From Ascochyta rabiei (Eukaryota > Ascomycota > Dothideomycetes > Pleosporales > Didymellaceae), in contig NC_082412.1 in NCBI RefSeq assembly GCF_004011695.2, positions 62,001 to 126,000 on the forward strand: 64,000 nucleotides of DNA, read 5' to 3'. Positions 22,611 through 34,402 of this stretch are shown here, piece after piece. A model generated the notes under the pieces. It did no database searches, was not told the origin of the DNA, and saw nothing but the letters and a program-made list of their open reading frames with translations. Numbering within the stretch: the stretch's first letter is position 1; each line of letters begins with the position of its first letter. Both the position numbers and the translations under genes were made by a program.

Positions 22611-23273
22611 ACTAACAAAGGTACCTAGTTAAATAGTTAGGATACCTAGACTAAGAAAACATATAGGAACCACCTGTGTACCTTATAAGCTGTAGCTAAC
22701 TAGTACATAAGTACTATAATTTGATACAGACACTTTAATTAAGCTAAGAGCGCCCTAGGTAGCTAGTAAGGCATATATGCCAATAGACGCTGTAGGATAG
22801 TTAGAATTAACTTCCTTAGCTAGGTCTAACTTGCCAGCCTTAACTATCCTATTTACTAAATACAGCGCCTTTTACCACACGCGTTTATTTGCTTATTTTA
22901 GAATTTTCTTATTACGCAATAATTAAGCAATTATAGTTATAAGAAGTAACTTACCTACATCTTCCTTTTTCTTAAACTCTTTATAAATCTTATCTAATAA
23001 TACCTAAGACATGTTTATATATAGCTTGCTAGCCTTTATACACTTAGCACATTTTAGACCTTTTAGACTACCTAGTATAATATAGCACTTATAGCCGCTA
23101 AATAAATAACTATTATAGGGGATTTTAGCAGGTGTATTAGCCTAACAGATTTCTAATATAAGATAGATGTTGCAGGCATATAAGAACATCTTAACTTACA
23201 GGTTACTAGATGCAGAGATTGCAGATTATATAAAACTCTAACAGACAATTATATAGTTTAAGGACAAACTAAA

Positions 23274-23289
23274 GAGGAAGAGGGGGTAG
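23274..23289 (+). promoter_or_regulatory. Polypurine tract of gypsy element 2
   Basis: GAGGAAGAGGGGGTAG directly abuts the 3' LTR. Confidence 0.8.
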
Positions 23290-23800
23290 TGTTATAATCC
23301 TGTGCTAGGGCACAGCACAAGTATAAGTACTAGCTAACTAAGACCCCTAACTCTGCCCTAAAGGAACAAACAGTAGAGAAGAACAGAACAGAGAGGGATC
23401 TTATGTAACTGCTTGTTAACAAGTATAACACATGTAACTTCTAATTAATAAGTATAGTATAATATGCTTATTAACAAGCATAGTATAATACGCTTATTAA
23501 CAAGCACCCCTATACATTTTATTAGACTAACTCTAGTTACTTATTAATAAGCACTATATCTGCTTAGTATATAGTTAAGTAGGAACATAACCCTTATAGT
23601 TTGTGTTTAACTTTGTTAATTAAGTTTGTCTTTAGAATCTAACCCTGCGCTTAAACTAGACAGTCTACTCTGTACTATTTAGTGCACCCTATCTTCACAA
23701 GCTTTGCTTAGTTCATAACCCCAACCAATCCACCAGTACCTATCCCCAAGAACCAATAGAATCAGTGCCTACGGTCTTTAACTAAAGTACGAATTTAACA
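23290..23800 (+). repeat. 3' LTR of gypsy element 2
   Basis: 511 bp, starts TGTTATAATCCTG and ends ATTTAACA. It is closely similar to the left LTR over its whole length, including the GCTTGTTAACAAG repeats. Confidence 0.93.
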
Positions 23801-25110
23801 GTGCTCTACTCTATAGGTTGAGAGGTAGGTAGGCTAGGGAAGAGAGTATCTCTTAGCGCTAAGCATTTGCCCTAAAAGGAGATCTCTATTCCTCCAGGGC
23901 CTTGTATAGCAGGTATCCTTTATTTAATTACAGACCTAGTATAAGACATTGCTTTAAAGATTAATTATGTATCCTCCTTTTCTCGGAATTAATTCTAGTG
24001 GTTGCGCTTTGCTGCTTTTACTGCTTATAGGTAGCTGTTTCTAGTAATTAGGTAGTCCCTTTTCTATATATAGGTGTTTGTAGGGCTAGTTGCTAGTTCT
24101 CTCTATAGGTGGTGTTGTTTGCTAAGTATGTTTGTCCTAAGTATCTTTAGGTCTAGGTTCTACTAAGGTTTACTTCTAGCACTAGTAGAGCTTTGTGGGA
24201 TTGCAGCTTTAGCTGCCTTTGTTATTGCTGTTGTTAGCTCCTTCCCTATTGCTTCTAGCTGCTCCTCTAGATCTCTGTCCTCTCCTTAGATAAGGAGTAG
24301 GGATCTGCTAGTAGAGTGGCTTAGGCAGGTAGTACTAAGAGCAGGGCTTTTTACTAACTCCTTTGCTAGCTCCTTCTAAAATAGGTCCTAGTCTGCCTTC
24401 TTTGTGGTAAACTAAGGAGTAGGGTTGTTTAGGAGCTGTGTTCTAAGCGTTATAATTGTAAACAGGATACCTAGGTAGTCTAAGCCTATACCTGCTAGGG
24501 TTTGCTAGTCTTCTATCTAGTTTGCAAGCTAGTGTGTAGCAAAGGTAAGGTCTAGAACACTTTCCCTGCTCATATTTGGCCTGTGGAAGGTGCCTGTGCC
24601 AGGGTTTTTTAATAGCTCTAGGTTTTATTCTTCTATCTAGGCAACTAAACTACTAGCTTTTAGTGTTATTGTAGTTATAGTAGGGTCTAACTAGGGGTGG
24701 TAGGTGTTAAAGTTGCCTAGTAGGATTAAGTTAGGCAGAGTGCGGCTATTTAGGAGCTTTTTTTCTACTGTTGTTGTTCCTTATGCGTTTGTTTAGTTAT
24801 AGATATTATAGATTACAAAGCTTAACCTAGACTACTAGACTGTAATAGCTAGGAAGTCTAGATTAGGGCTTAAATCTGCAGCTAGGGTAATTTGTACTGT
24901 TGTTAAGCATAGAACGTAGGCTAGAACGCGTGGCCTTATACTGTAGTCCTGTAGTAGAGGTAGGATTTCTGTAAAGGAAGGGTGGTTTACAGAGCGTGTG
25001 TCTAAGAAGTCTAAAGGTGGTTGCTAAGTAGGGGTAATCTATAGTTCTTATACTAAGACAAGGTCTATAGCTAGTTCTACTGTAAGTTATAAGGCGCTCT
25101 CTGTAGCTTA
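23801..25110 (-). pseudogene. LINE-1 copy, fragment A: endonuclease and start of RT ORF2
   Basis: On the minus strand an exonuclease-endonuclease-phosphatase-like frame gives LGNFNTYHPQLDP, a PGTGTFHRP block, and SVLDLTFAT, all typical of Tad/I-clade LINE endonucleases. The connector then matches the second LINE at 40541-40980. ORF2 breaks at 23801 where gypsy element 2 inserted and continues at 15534. Stops are mainly TAG/TAA. Confidence 0.85.
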
Positions 25111-25119
25111 TACACTCTT

Positions 25120-26660
25120 ATTTAGATTTACTTAGAAAATCCTTAGGTTGTCTAGCATTCTAGATGTGTTTATACATTTATTATAGCCCTATAGGCTATA
25201 CATTGTGTGCTATCTGCTATATATACTTCTTTATAGTTTATGCACTTAGGTATAGTGTGTACGTAGGCTTTACCTATAGTACTACACGTATTACACTTGT
25301 GCAGTGTTGTAGGGTGTTTTTCTGCGCATATTTTGCATGTAGTGCTATTAAGGCACCTGTTCTCTGTGTGTCTAAATTGCTGACATTTTTGGTATTGTGT
25401 AGTAGGGGGTGTAGTAATGAACTTTTCTACTCTTATACTAGCTTCTAGTAGGTATAGTCTATTCTGTATAGCTTGTTGTGCTTCTTTTTCTATTGCAAAC
25501 GCTATACAGACAGATTCTAGTTGTTGCTTTTGTCTCCTTTTATAGCTTGTTAGCCAGAATAGGTTTCCTACTATAGGTAGGCCTTTGTTAAAGGTAGTTA
25601 TTTCTAACTTAAGCACCTCTAGGTCCTAGTTTGTTTCTAGAGACGTAGGGATGTTGTGTATGATTACTTTGTGCTATAGCTCTATTAGAAGGGCTTCCTT
25701 ATAGGTAGTAACTAATTGCTAGATTACTTAGTTTTTAAGCATTTATTTTGCTGTAAAGGAGGGTGTAGTAGCAAGAACAATATTCATCTTTCTACTTAGG
25801 CTAGCAGAAGTAATTATAGCGAGGCTTACTCCTTAATCTATAAAGGCCTTATTAAAAGCGTTACGCATTTTAAGGGGTGTAAAAGAGGGTAGTTCTTGCT
25901 CTTATGTAAGAACTAGATAGCATACGCTTAGGGAATTTTTTACAGTAGTAGGTTGCTTCTTCTTTGTAACTGTTTGCTATTTTGTGTTCTTAGGGGGGTT
26001 AGCTAAAGCTGCAGATGCGTATAAGGTAGGGTAGGTAAGGGGTGAAATAGTAGGAGTCTTAGTAGCTAGGGTAGGTTTTTAAAGGAGTTTTGCTCTAGTT
26101 TTAATCAATTTTAACACTGTTTTAAGGTTTAATACTTAGGACGCTAGGATAGAGAGGTCTTGTTTGTTTATCCTGTTGTTTTCTGTGTAGTCTCTAAAGG
26201 TTTTAAGAAGGTCTAGGAGGTTTAATTGTTCCTTGTTTAAGGTAGCTAGGGATAAGGCCTAAATAACTATTATCCTGGCGATAGAAAGAGCTTCTTTTAC
26301 TGTCTTAGTAATTGGAGCTTAGGTTATAGGCCTGGTAGCTATGTTGAATTAGAAAGGGAGGAGCCTAGGTGCTGTTAGAGTAGCAGGTCTGCTAGCTGGT
26401 TGTTTAGAAGGAGCAGAGGGTAGAGGTACAGTTGCAGTTCTGTTTAATATACTAAGTTGTTGTATTCCTAGAGTAGATTGCTGTAGAGGTGTTGACAATA
26501 TGGGTATAGACAGGGGCCTAGGGGTAGGTATAGGCTAGTACATTTCTTCTAGAGGAATTAGGGAGCTTTAGGGGCTTGTTTCTATTATCTCTGTATTTAG
26601 AGAGTGCTCTCTATTAAGTGGTAGGTCTACTTCTATATTCCTAGGGTCCTAGTCCTAGGT
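25120..26660 (-). pseudogene. LINE-1 copy ORF1: zinc-knuckle nucleic-acid-binding protein (decayed)
   Basis: The C-terminal part (25616-25170) is open for 148 residues and has three knuckle-like segments in a row: QKCQQFRHTENRC, CKICAEKHPTTLHKC and CNTCST with a later Cys. In the first, the expected leading Cys is Tyr, a TGT to TAT change. Such knuckle triplets close the ORF1 (Gag-like) protein of Tad-type LINEs, which binds the element RNA. Upstream of 25616 the frame is broken by TAG/TAA and low in sequence complexity (Pro/Thr/Ser-rich). It precedes the endonuclease, as expected. Confidence 0.75.
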
Positions 26661-26900
26661 AGGGATTCTGTCTCTTTTTATAAAGAAAATAAGAAATAGC
26701 TAAAAGAGAGCTTGTTTTTGCACAGGCAGAGGTACCTAGTCTCTGTCTACTTTTTAGGGCTAAAAAACAAGGAAAAAGGCAGTCTTAGCTTTACCAATCT
26801 TGCCTTTCTTCTATTCTTACTAGCCTAACTAGTAGACCTCTAGAAGTAGAGAGAAGGGGTTGAAAGCAGAAAGCTAAGGAAAGGCTTGTTGCTATCTGGT

Positions 26901-27204
26901 GGGGATAGAATGTTTTGTTGGTATTTGTGTTCTTTTAGATAAGATCTTTTTAAGATAAGATAAGATATTTTATTGCAGGGGTAGTCTGTGCTCTGCGAAT
27001 CTGAATTGTTTTTTTAACAGAATAGATTGGATAACCTGGCAGCGTGCAGCAACCGGACGCCTAGGGGCTCTAGGAAGCTCAGGATAGTATATTCTTACTA
27101 GGTTAAGATAGATTCTGATGTTTTTTTGGTGTGCAGGGCCCTATGTCGAAATTTCGCTTTGTCCTGTAGGCTGAACTCTAGTGTTGTCCAAATCACATCT
27201 TCGG
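26901..27204. other. Low-RIP unique-looking DNA left of the pogo element
   Basis: No gene seen. Composition is balanced, with normal CpA/TpG content. It includes an AAGATAAGATAAGATA-type short repeat near 26940-26975. Together with 28991-29280 it is probably the original target DNA of the pogo insertion. Confidence 0.5.
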
Positions 27205-27206
27205 TA

Positions 27207-27250
27207 AGCTAGTCCATATACTTTTCGGCCACATATAGTTTTTAGCCACC
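27207..27250 (+). repeat. Left terminal inverted repeat of the pogo element
   Basis: Starts AGCTAGTCCATATAC. It has T where the complement of the right TIR has C at two places, one of them in a CpA context. Confidence 0.95.
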
Positions 27251-27309
27251 CTACTACAACGCGTTACCTACTATTTAACACGTTCTATTACCAGCACCAC
27301 CTACTTAAA

Positions 27310-28929
27310 ATAGATACCCGTGAGGTTGCTATACAATCTGCTATTGCTGATCTCAACGCTAGTGTTTTTAAGAGCCAGCAACAGGCTGCGCGTGCGTACA
27401 GGATCCTAAGGTCGTCTCTCTTAAGCCGCCTTTAAGGCTATTAACCACACGCGATAGCTCACTCAAATTAACAACGTTTAACGCTAGAGCAAGAGGAGTT
27501 TCTAGTAGAGTAGATACTTAAAGAGGACTTATGTGCATAGCTACTATCTTATCTACATGTATAAGAGATAGCCAGCTAAATTCTCTATATAAACAGCAAC
27601 TACAAGCTACTTAGGCATCTATAGGTACCTAATTTTGTTACACAAAACCTACGTGTTACCTCTATTATTAGCTGAACAATTAAGAGTACAAGGACTACAG
27701 CAGCTAACTATAAGACAATTTGTGCGTTTCTAGAGTTATTTAAGCGTACTTAGATTAAGTTAGGTATATAGTATAAAGACATATAGAATATAGAGAAGAC
27801 TAGTATTAGTCTTAGGGTATGTACTAACACTAGAGTAATTGCTAATTTATTAAAGAAGAAGGCTTATATTAAATCACCAGAGGATCGTAAGTAGGTATTA
27901 ATCCTAGACACTATCTCCGCTACTAGCACTAAGCTCTAATGCCTAGTTATCTTTAAAGGCAAGCATCTACAAACTACGTGGTTTCTAGTACAAGGGGTGC
28001 CCAATTGGCTCTACACAACGTTAGAGAATAGATAGACGTTAAATTTAATTAGATTTAAGTGGCTAAAACAGATATTTATACTAAATACTACACCTTTACA
28101 GGGTAGGTAGCGGCTACTACTATTAGACGACTATAGCTCCTACACTTCTATTAACTTTATGTAGACTTGCTGGCAGCATTAAATCTATCTTTTGTGCCTC
28201 CCACCTTACGCCTTACACGTCCTCTAGCCGCTAGATCTAGCTCTATTCTCTCTCGTTAAAACCTACTACCGTAGTTAAATCTAAGCACTCTTAGCACTTA
28301 ATAACGCAGCACCTATTAAGAAGGAGAGGTTTGTTACCTTATATAACAAAGTAAGAGAGGAAGGACTATCTAAAAAGGTTATACAAGCTAGGTAGAAGGC
28401 TGCGAGCTTGTGCCTATACAACCTAGACCTAGTACTACTCTTATCTTAGATATTAGGCTAACCTGTTACGCCTCCTCTATCTACTTAACCTATAGATAAC
28501 GTATTTGCCACGCCTTAGAGCTTACAGGCCCTTTACAGGGCTTATTAACAGCTCCTTTTGTTAGAATCTCTCTCTTAAAGCACCTGTGTGGTGCTTAGCA
28601 AGGTAGGTAAGGCTATTGCTAGCGCCAACACTCGTGCAGCTTAATTTAAATCTAAGAATTAACAACTTAAATATTAACTAGATAGTACTAGTGTTACCCA
28701 CTTAAGAAAATGTGTTTAAGTTAACCTAAATATGCGCTATAGTAACGTTAAAGCTATTAAGGATGCTATTAATTAGGCAGCAGCATTAGAAGCTGAGCAG
28801 GCATTACGTTTAACTAAACAAGAAGCTTAAAAAGCAGCAGTAGTAGTAGCAGCACTTACGCTTTAGTCTATGTGTACAGAGTGGCAATTATAAGCGTTGT
28901 TATTAAACAATTACAACTCTAAATAGTAA
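27310..28929 (+). pseudogene. Pogo/Fot1-type transposase (decayed)
   Basis: About 540 codons in one frame, ending TAG TAA. The apparent start is ATA (27310-27312) where ATG is expected, a TpG to TpA change, and more than twenty Gln/Trp positions are TAG or TAA. An N-terminal psq/CENP-B-like HTH is visible (AIADLNASVFKSQQQAARAY), then a Tc5-type HTH region, and the DDE domain. The second catalytic block reads LLLDDYSSYTSINFM where family members have a DGHxSH-type sequence. The last reads LPPYALHVL, stop, PLDLALFSLVK. The product would cut and paste the element at TA sites by binding the TIRs. The 500-plus length is normal for the family. Not functional. Confidence 0.88.
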
Positions 28930-28944
28930 GGCTTACTTTAGTTA

Positions 28945-28988
28945 GGTGGCTGAAAACTATATGTGGCCGAAAGGTATATGGACTAGCT
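28945..28988 (-). repeat. Right terminal inverted repeat of the pogo element
   Basis: Inverted copy of 27207-27250, 42 of 44 bases matching, followed by the TA duplication. Confidence 0.95.
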
Positions 28989-28990
28989 TA

Positions 28991-29280
28991 TGTGTCGCAT
29001 TGTCTGTAACGATACTGCAACGTTTATACTATACCACAAATATCCACCTAGCAGCAGAGTTGCTGTCTTTGTTGCAGAGCTACTCTCTTTGTTGCATATA
29101 TTCCCATTTGCAAGGTTATCTTTCACACCGCTCCCTCTCAATCTGCCCTCCGCAACTCACAGCTTTCTATCGACCTCGTTACGTGTCAAAGTGTTCATGA
29201 TCGGTGCAGCGCTGATAACCCTGTGGAAGGCTGTTGATGTTCGAAGGTAGTTTCTACGGGTGGCCTTTACTGTAAAGAGT
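28991..29280. other. Low-RIP unique-looking DNA right of the pogo element
   Basis: Two short overlapping ORFs of about 85 codons cover it, but they share sequence with the pogo TIR or have no recognisable features, so I do not call them genes. Normal composition; probably the other half of the pogo target site. Confidence 0.45.
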
Positions 29281-29299
29281 GTACAAGGCGATTATAAGG

Positions 29300-30500
29300 G
29301 AGGATAGGGTTAAAGAGGATAGCAGGTGTATTGGGGTACGTAGTATGTAGTAACAAGAATAATTACTAGACTATTTGCAATAACCTCTAGCACCTTTATA
29401 TATTCTGGGCTGACTAGCCCTATAGTAGCCCGCCAAGACTAGCAGATGTACCTCTAGGCCTAGCGCCTAACAATGCCTCCCTTCTCTAGATTGTTTAGCT
29501 TAAACAGTAGTATAGTTAGTAATACTATATTATTTCACCCTAGCTTTAGACATGTTTACTCTATCTGCCCTGTTATAGCCAATTCTAGCTACGTTTAGGC
29601 ATTTGTGGCACCTTGTAAGGTTAGATTAGGCTTAATACTAATTCTGCCTTTACCTAGTAAAGGTTAAACAGAAATTCTCTCTTACCTCTTACTTTACCTC
29701 TAGGGTCTAGGCATCTGTTTGCGCAGGCTAAAGCTCTAACTAGGAGGCTAGCAGCATATAAGCTATCTATACCCCCAGTTTTATTAGTTACTACTATATC
29801 CTACTTTGTTTTAGTAAGTACTAACCTATTCTGTCCAGCATTTTTGTAAAGATAGCTAAGGGATTTTCTAGGTCTTTCTAGCACGTTCTAACATGTTTTG
29901 GCAGATAGTACCACAAAATACGCTCTAGTAACCTCTTTAGACTATTTCTAACTACTACTGCCTACTACCAACTGTTACTAACTACTACTAACTACTATTT
30001 ACTATAGCTGTTATGTTATTTCCTACATGCTGTAAGATAAACATTAATAAGAACAGTAGAACTGCCAAGCAGTGCTGTATGCTGTGCCTCTACCACATTA
30101 CTAATAGTAATGTTAATAGGGACTGTTGCTTCTCTAATAAACTAGCTTTGTAGGGTAGCCTACGCTATAGTAACGCTTAGGCCTACCACTACAGAGATTG
30201 TTATAATAGTAATAAGAATCACCTGTTAGTACGTGTTCCATCTCCTTTTAGCTTGTTCTAGTATCTTTTAACACGTTTAGGGCTCTAATAAGTATACTAA
30301 CAGCTATCTAAGGCTTTCTAGTAATTTAGCGCGCCTTTGCTTAGGTTGTTACACAGTTACTACTGCATATGCTGCTATTGTTAATATAGCTAGCATTAAG
30401 ACTACTCCTGTAACATCTGCTACCACTATAGCTATATCTATTAACAAGAAGACCACACTAGGCAAGTCTATTATTAATTAAACTAGCTTGTTACTAGGTA
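29300..30500. other. AT-rich RIP-type sequence left of the gypsy 3 integrase
   Basis: No gene recognised. It contains TACTAC/AACTAC-type simple sequence near 29950-30010. On the minus strand it follows the integrase, so it is probably the 3' non-coding part and LTR of gypsy element 3, now unrecognisable. Confidence 0.4.
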
Positions 30501-30899
30501 TGATTTAAGAGTACATTATGTCTCCTTTTGGCTTAATATAGCATAATCTAACCTTTAAAGGAACTATGTTCTATAGAAGACCTACTTACACTCTATAATA
30601 GCAACAATTATATATGTAAGTTAACCTTATCTAGCATCTATATTAAGAAGTAAGATTAATCTAAGGCTAGCGCTGTTAAGGGTAAGATAAAGCGTAAGAA
30701 GATGTTAGAGGAGAGCAGTAGCAGATCTAATCTAGACGCACCTATTACCTTCTATAAGAAGCTATTATAGCACGTTTTAATTCCTTTTTTAGGGGAGATT
30801 CTCTGCCTTTTAATGCTAAAGTAGACTAATTTGTGCCACTTAGATCTATGCTTTAACAGGCTTAAAAAGGTGTTACATTTATAGCTGCGTAGATGCTAT

Positions 30900-33430
30900 T
30901 ATTATATGCAAATTCTGCAACTAAAATCTATAGGGCCTAATTGTCTTGTTCTAGAGTACAGTAGCAACGTAGGTACTGTTTAAGAGTCTAATTTTGCCTT
31001 TCGATTTAACGATCTGTTTGTGGATAATAGGCTAACATTAAGAATCTTCTTAAGTTTCAATAGTAGATAAAGGTTACCTACGTCTTTAAATGTATCAGCA
31101 GCCCCTAATCTAAGATAAATTATGCTGGGGCGCTGTGTAATTAAAATGATTCCTCTAATCTAGGCAGATCCTGGAAGTTTTCTATCCTTATCAGCCTAGC
31201 TAGTATGTAATGAGACATTTTTATTAATTTATACACTACTACTAGTATAGAGTTATACACTAGCCTAGCCACCTTACGAGAGGGTATTTGTATAATAAAA
31301 TCCATTATTACGTACTTCTATAGTTGGCTTAGTAATAGTAAAGGTTGTAGTAGCCTGTACAGTTTGTTTTAGGTATTAGTTAATCTCCTACATACTAAAC
31401 AGTTGTAATAGTAGTTAGATACATCCTTCATATTGCCCTTCTAGGTATATCTGCGCTAAATCTTCTTTAAGGTCCTTTATGCTCTAAAGTGTCCTAATAT
31501 AGGGTTATTATAATATTCTTAGATTACTTACACCTTATCCTCTAGCCTTATAAGCAAGATGCGCCCCTTCTTAGCTATATTGTCTTTTTATAGGTTATTT
31601 TGTCGTATTTTAACGTTGCTTAGCTTTTTTTAGTACTAGAGAGTTTGTCTATGTTGTCTAAGTCTGTTGTTAGCTCTATATAACTGTTCTCTCTTACTTC
31701 TTCCCTTTTAAGATCCCTTATATCTTTTCTTTATTTTGCAGACAAAGAAAGGGTTATAGCTGCTACTAGGAGAGCATTAGGGTTCCTCCTAGTAAGGATC
31801 TCCTAAGGTGGTTAGATAAAATCCCTATTGTACTTTTATAAGGGATCTTGCGCCTATCTTTTTTAATCTAGACGCTGTAAGGGTCTATTTACAGGGTTTT
31901 TAGACCCTAGGCAATAGGTGTTTATAAAGTTAAACTTAGATAACACTACGTATGCCATTATTTGCTAATAGCTAAGAGCCTTTGTCTCTATAAAATATAT
32001 AGGTTTTAGTAATTAAACAAGATCTTTACGAGGGTACTGTCTAAGTCTCTTTGCTAATGCTGTAGGCTTTAGACAATTACAAGACGTTCCTAGTTATAAG
32101 TATTATAGTTGTACTCTACTTTGATTAACTTTTTTAAATGCAAGTCTACAGGCCTTTATTAGGCTGGCTTCCCCTTACTAAGGACTAATTAACTAATGAT
32201 TCCTAAGATAGCACCTCCTAAGGCATCTATTTCCATCCTGGTTTATCTCCTAGGTACAAAATAAACTAAGATTGATATGTTAATAAATAAATTCTTTTTG
32301 TTCTAGAAAGCTTGTAAGAATTCTTTGCTTAGCTTAAGAGGCTAACTGTTCTCCTTTTATATTACTTAGCCAAATCTGGCTGAATTTAGCCCTTTCTATG
32401 TTAATTAGGTTAATGAAAAGGCTAATATAGAAAATTCGGTAAAGAATCTCTAATAGTAGTTTATAAAGCCTATAAATACTTAGATATTATAAATTGTGCG
32501 CAGAACTAGCTATTCTTAGATTGTTTCAACCCTGTCTAAGTTAACGCTTTCCTATTTAGGCAAGAATATATACCTAAGCTACTCTATATATTAACAGTGC
32601 TATTTATACTTATCTAAGGGCATTTAGAGGTTTACTTTACAAAGCCTCTTAAAGACCTCCTTAACGTGTCTAATGTAGTCTTCCTCTGTCTTAGAGTATA
32701 CTATTAAATTGTCTAGATACCTAATATAAGTTATATTAACTAATCCTATTAGTGTCTTATTAGTATAGGCCTAAAATTAGGCAGAAGCACTTGTAAGTCT
32801 AAACAGCATTACTGTGTACTTAAATTGTCTATACCTAGTTTAAAAAGCAGTCTTCTACTTATCTCCTTCCTTAATTTAGATATAGTAGTATGCTTTGCGT
32901 ACATCTAGATTAGTATAGAACCTAGCTTACGCTAGTTGTTCTAGTAACTCTACAATTAGTAGTAATAGATGGTATTTTTTAACTGTAATCTTGTTTAGAC
33001 CTATACAGTCTACACACAGCCTTAGGTTGCTGTCTTTCTTCTTTAAAAAGGGAATAGGCGCCCCTGCTAGCGACATTTAGTGTTGTATCTAGCCTCGTTA
33101 TAGATATTTTGCTAGATACTTTCTAATTATCTCTAATTCTGTTGCAGATAGTCCGTATAATGGTTAGAAAGGGGAAGTAGCCCCTTCTAGAATATTAATT
33201 GCCAAGTTGTGCTTAATATGCTCTAGTAGAACCTAAGAATTACCTTCTAATCCTATGTACGCATATTTGCAATACACTTGTAAAATATAGCCCTTTTTAG
33301 CAGATATTAGGTTGTAGATACCTACTAAGTTTACTATATATATATAAGCATCTAATAAGGGACTACTTATAGTGCGTTTAAACTCTTTAGTATCTTCCAA
33401 CGCTCTTGTCTCCTATTTAGGAGAGTCCCT
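30900..33430 (-). pseudogene. pol of gypsy element 3: RT, RNase H, integrase (decayed)
   Basis: Minus-strand RT is clear at 33060-32600: AGAPIPFLKKKDSNLRLCVD, DVRKAYYYIQI, TAFQTRY and the box YLDNLIVYS with YLDN at 32719-32708. Integrase follows: an H2C2-type segment near 31430-31530 (ending NCLVCRRL), MDFIIQIPS near 31290, and YYPQTDR, stop, IERQN near 31030-30985. Order and motifs are those of Ty3/gypsy. The stops are nearly all TAG. It is a separate family from elements 1 and 2 by sequence. Confidence 0.82.
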
Positions 33431-34402
33431 ATACTTCTTCCCTTAGAAGAGCATACGCTAGCTTAAATAGCTTAGCTTAGGGTTTATCTAGTTAATCTAG
33501 TGTAATCTAAGGTATTTCTTGTACCTTTATAGGTCTATAAACACAGAAGGTATCTGTTAGACCTTCTGTCTTCTATAGAAGTTAAGAATAGATACTTCTA
33601 CTATAGTTACTCTATAGATAGGCAATTCTGCTCTGCCTACACCGTTAGCCACTATTTTATTTAATAGTGTAACCTCTAGATCATGCTTCTTTACTAGGAG
33701 AACTAAAATTAAGTTTAGTTATAACCCTCTATTTATTAGAGCTTCTTAATTCTCTGTATTACCTATAGATACTAAAACTATAAGCAGGCATGTGTGTTTT
33801 GGATACACTGCCTTGTAAAGCGATGAATTTTTCTTCCGCTCCTTAGATCATTTAATATAGGTAATAAGAGTAGAGATTAGGTCTTAGGCCCCTTGTCTTT
33901 TCATAACCTATCTAGAGCAGGGTCTTTTTGATTGAATTTTAGCTTTAGGCAGTTAGGGTAGTAGTAACTAGTTTCTCTGCACTTAAGGCACGCGTTTTAG
34001 CCCTTATGTAGCCTATCTTAGCCCCCTTTACCCTTTACTAGCTCCTTACAGAACCTCTTAGGTTTAAACAACTTTTTTAGAGTTTTTAAATTCCCTCCTA
34101 ACCTAGATTTGCTGCATTAGTGCTTCTGTAGTCCTTTGTTAGTTGTCTTGCCCTTAGCTAGAGTCTTCTTAGGTAGCTGTTAGCTATAGTAACCTAGTCT
34201 CTAGTTAATAATGTTAGCTTATTCCTCTACCTTTAGGATTGTATCCCTTCATTAATAGGAAATTAAAAACAAGTCTTTTTAAATGCTAGGGAGCAGCATA
34301 GTAACATATTCTAATACCCATAGCTCTATTATGTGAACGCTGCCTAGTTCCTCATATAGTAGACGTATAAAATCTAACAGATCTATAGAGGTGTTAGATA
34401 TA
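33431..34402 (-). pseudogene. Protease/gag-side sequence of gypsy element 3
   Basis: Upstream of RT on the minus strand, decayed and without a clear motif beyond a possible zinc-knuckle region near 33940-34060 (Cys and His codons in a Lys-rich context). It is cut at 34402 by the MITE and appears to resume at 35944. Confidence 0.4.

Larger units (their letters stand above)
15535..23800 (+). mobile_element. Ty3/gypsy element 2, complete with LTRs and perfect TSD
   Basis: LTRs of 510 and 511 bp bound an 8.27-kb element. Flanks are GTGCT (15530-15534) and GTGCT (23801-23805), an exact 5-bp TSD. Removing the element and one TSD joins LINE sequence that is continuous in the second LINE at about 40974-41000. 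A purine tract (GAGGAAGAGGGGGTAG) precedes the right LTR. It carries two further insertions: a TRIM-like element and a palindromic MITE. Confidence 0.95.
23801..26900 (-). mobile_element. LINE-1 copy (Tad-like), 5' portion; right end approximate
   Basis: This joins fragments B and C into one minus-strand LINE once the two gypsy elements are removed. RIP-like composition ends near 26880-26950, which I take as the 5' end. No TSD or poly(A) was identified because the 3' end is missing. Confidence 0.8.
27207..28988 (+). mobile_element. Pogo/Fot1-type DNA transposon, complete with TIRs
   Basis: A 1782-bp element bounded by TA (27205-27206 and 28989-28990) and by 44-bp terminal inverted repeats that differ at only two positions. 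It encodes a decayed DDE transposase. The flanks are not RIP-mutated while the interior is. Confidence 0.95.

Noticed and set aside
25164..25448. Plus-strand ORF with many hydrophobic residues, possible membrane protein
   Set aside because: It is antisense to the zinc-knuckle end of LINE ORF1, which has real Cys/His motifs.
28946..29250. Two overlapping ORFs of about 85 codons
   Set aside because: The first starts within the pogo TIR and neither shows motifs, coding bias or splice signals.
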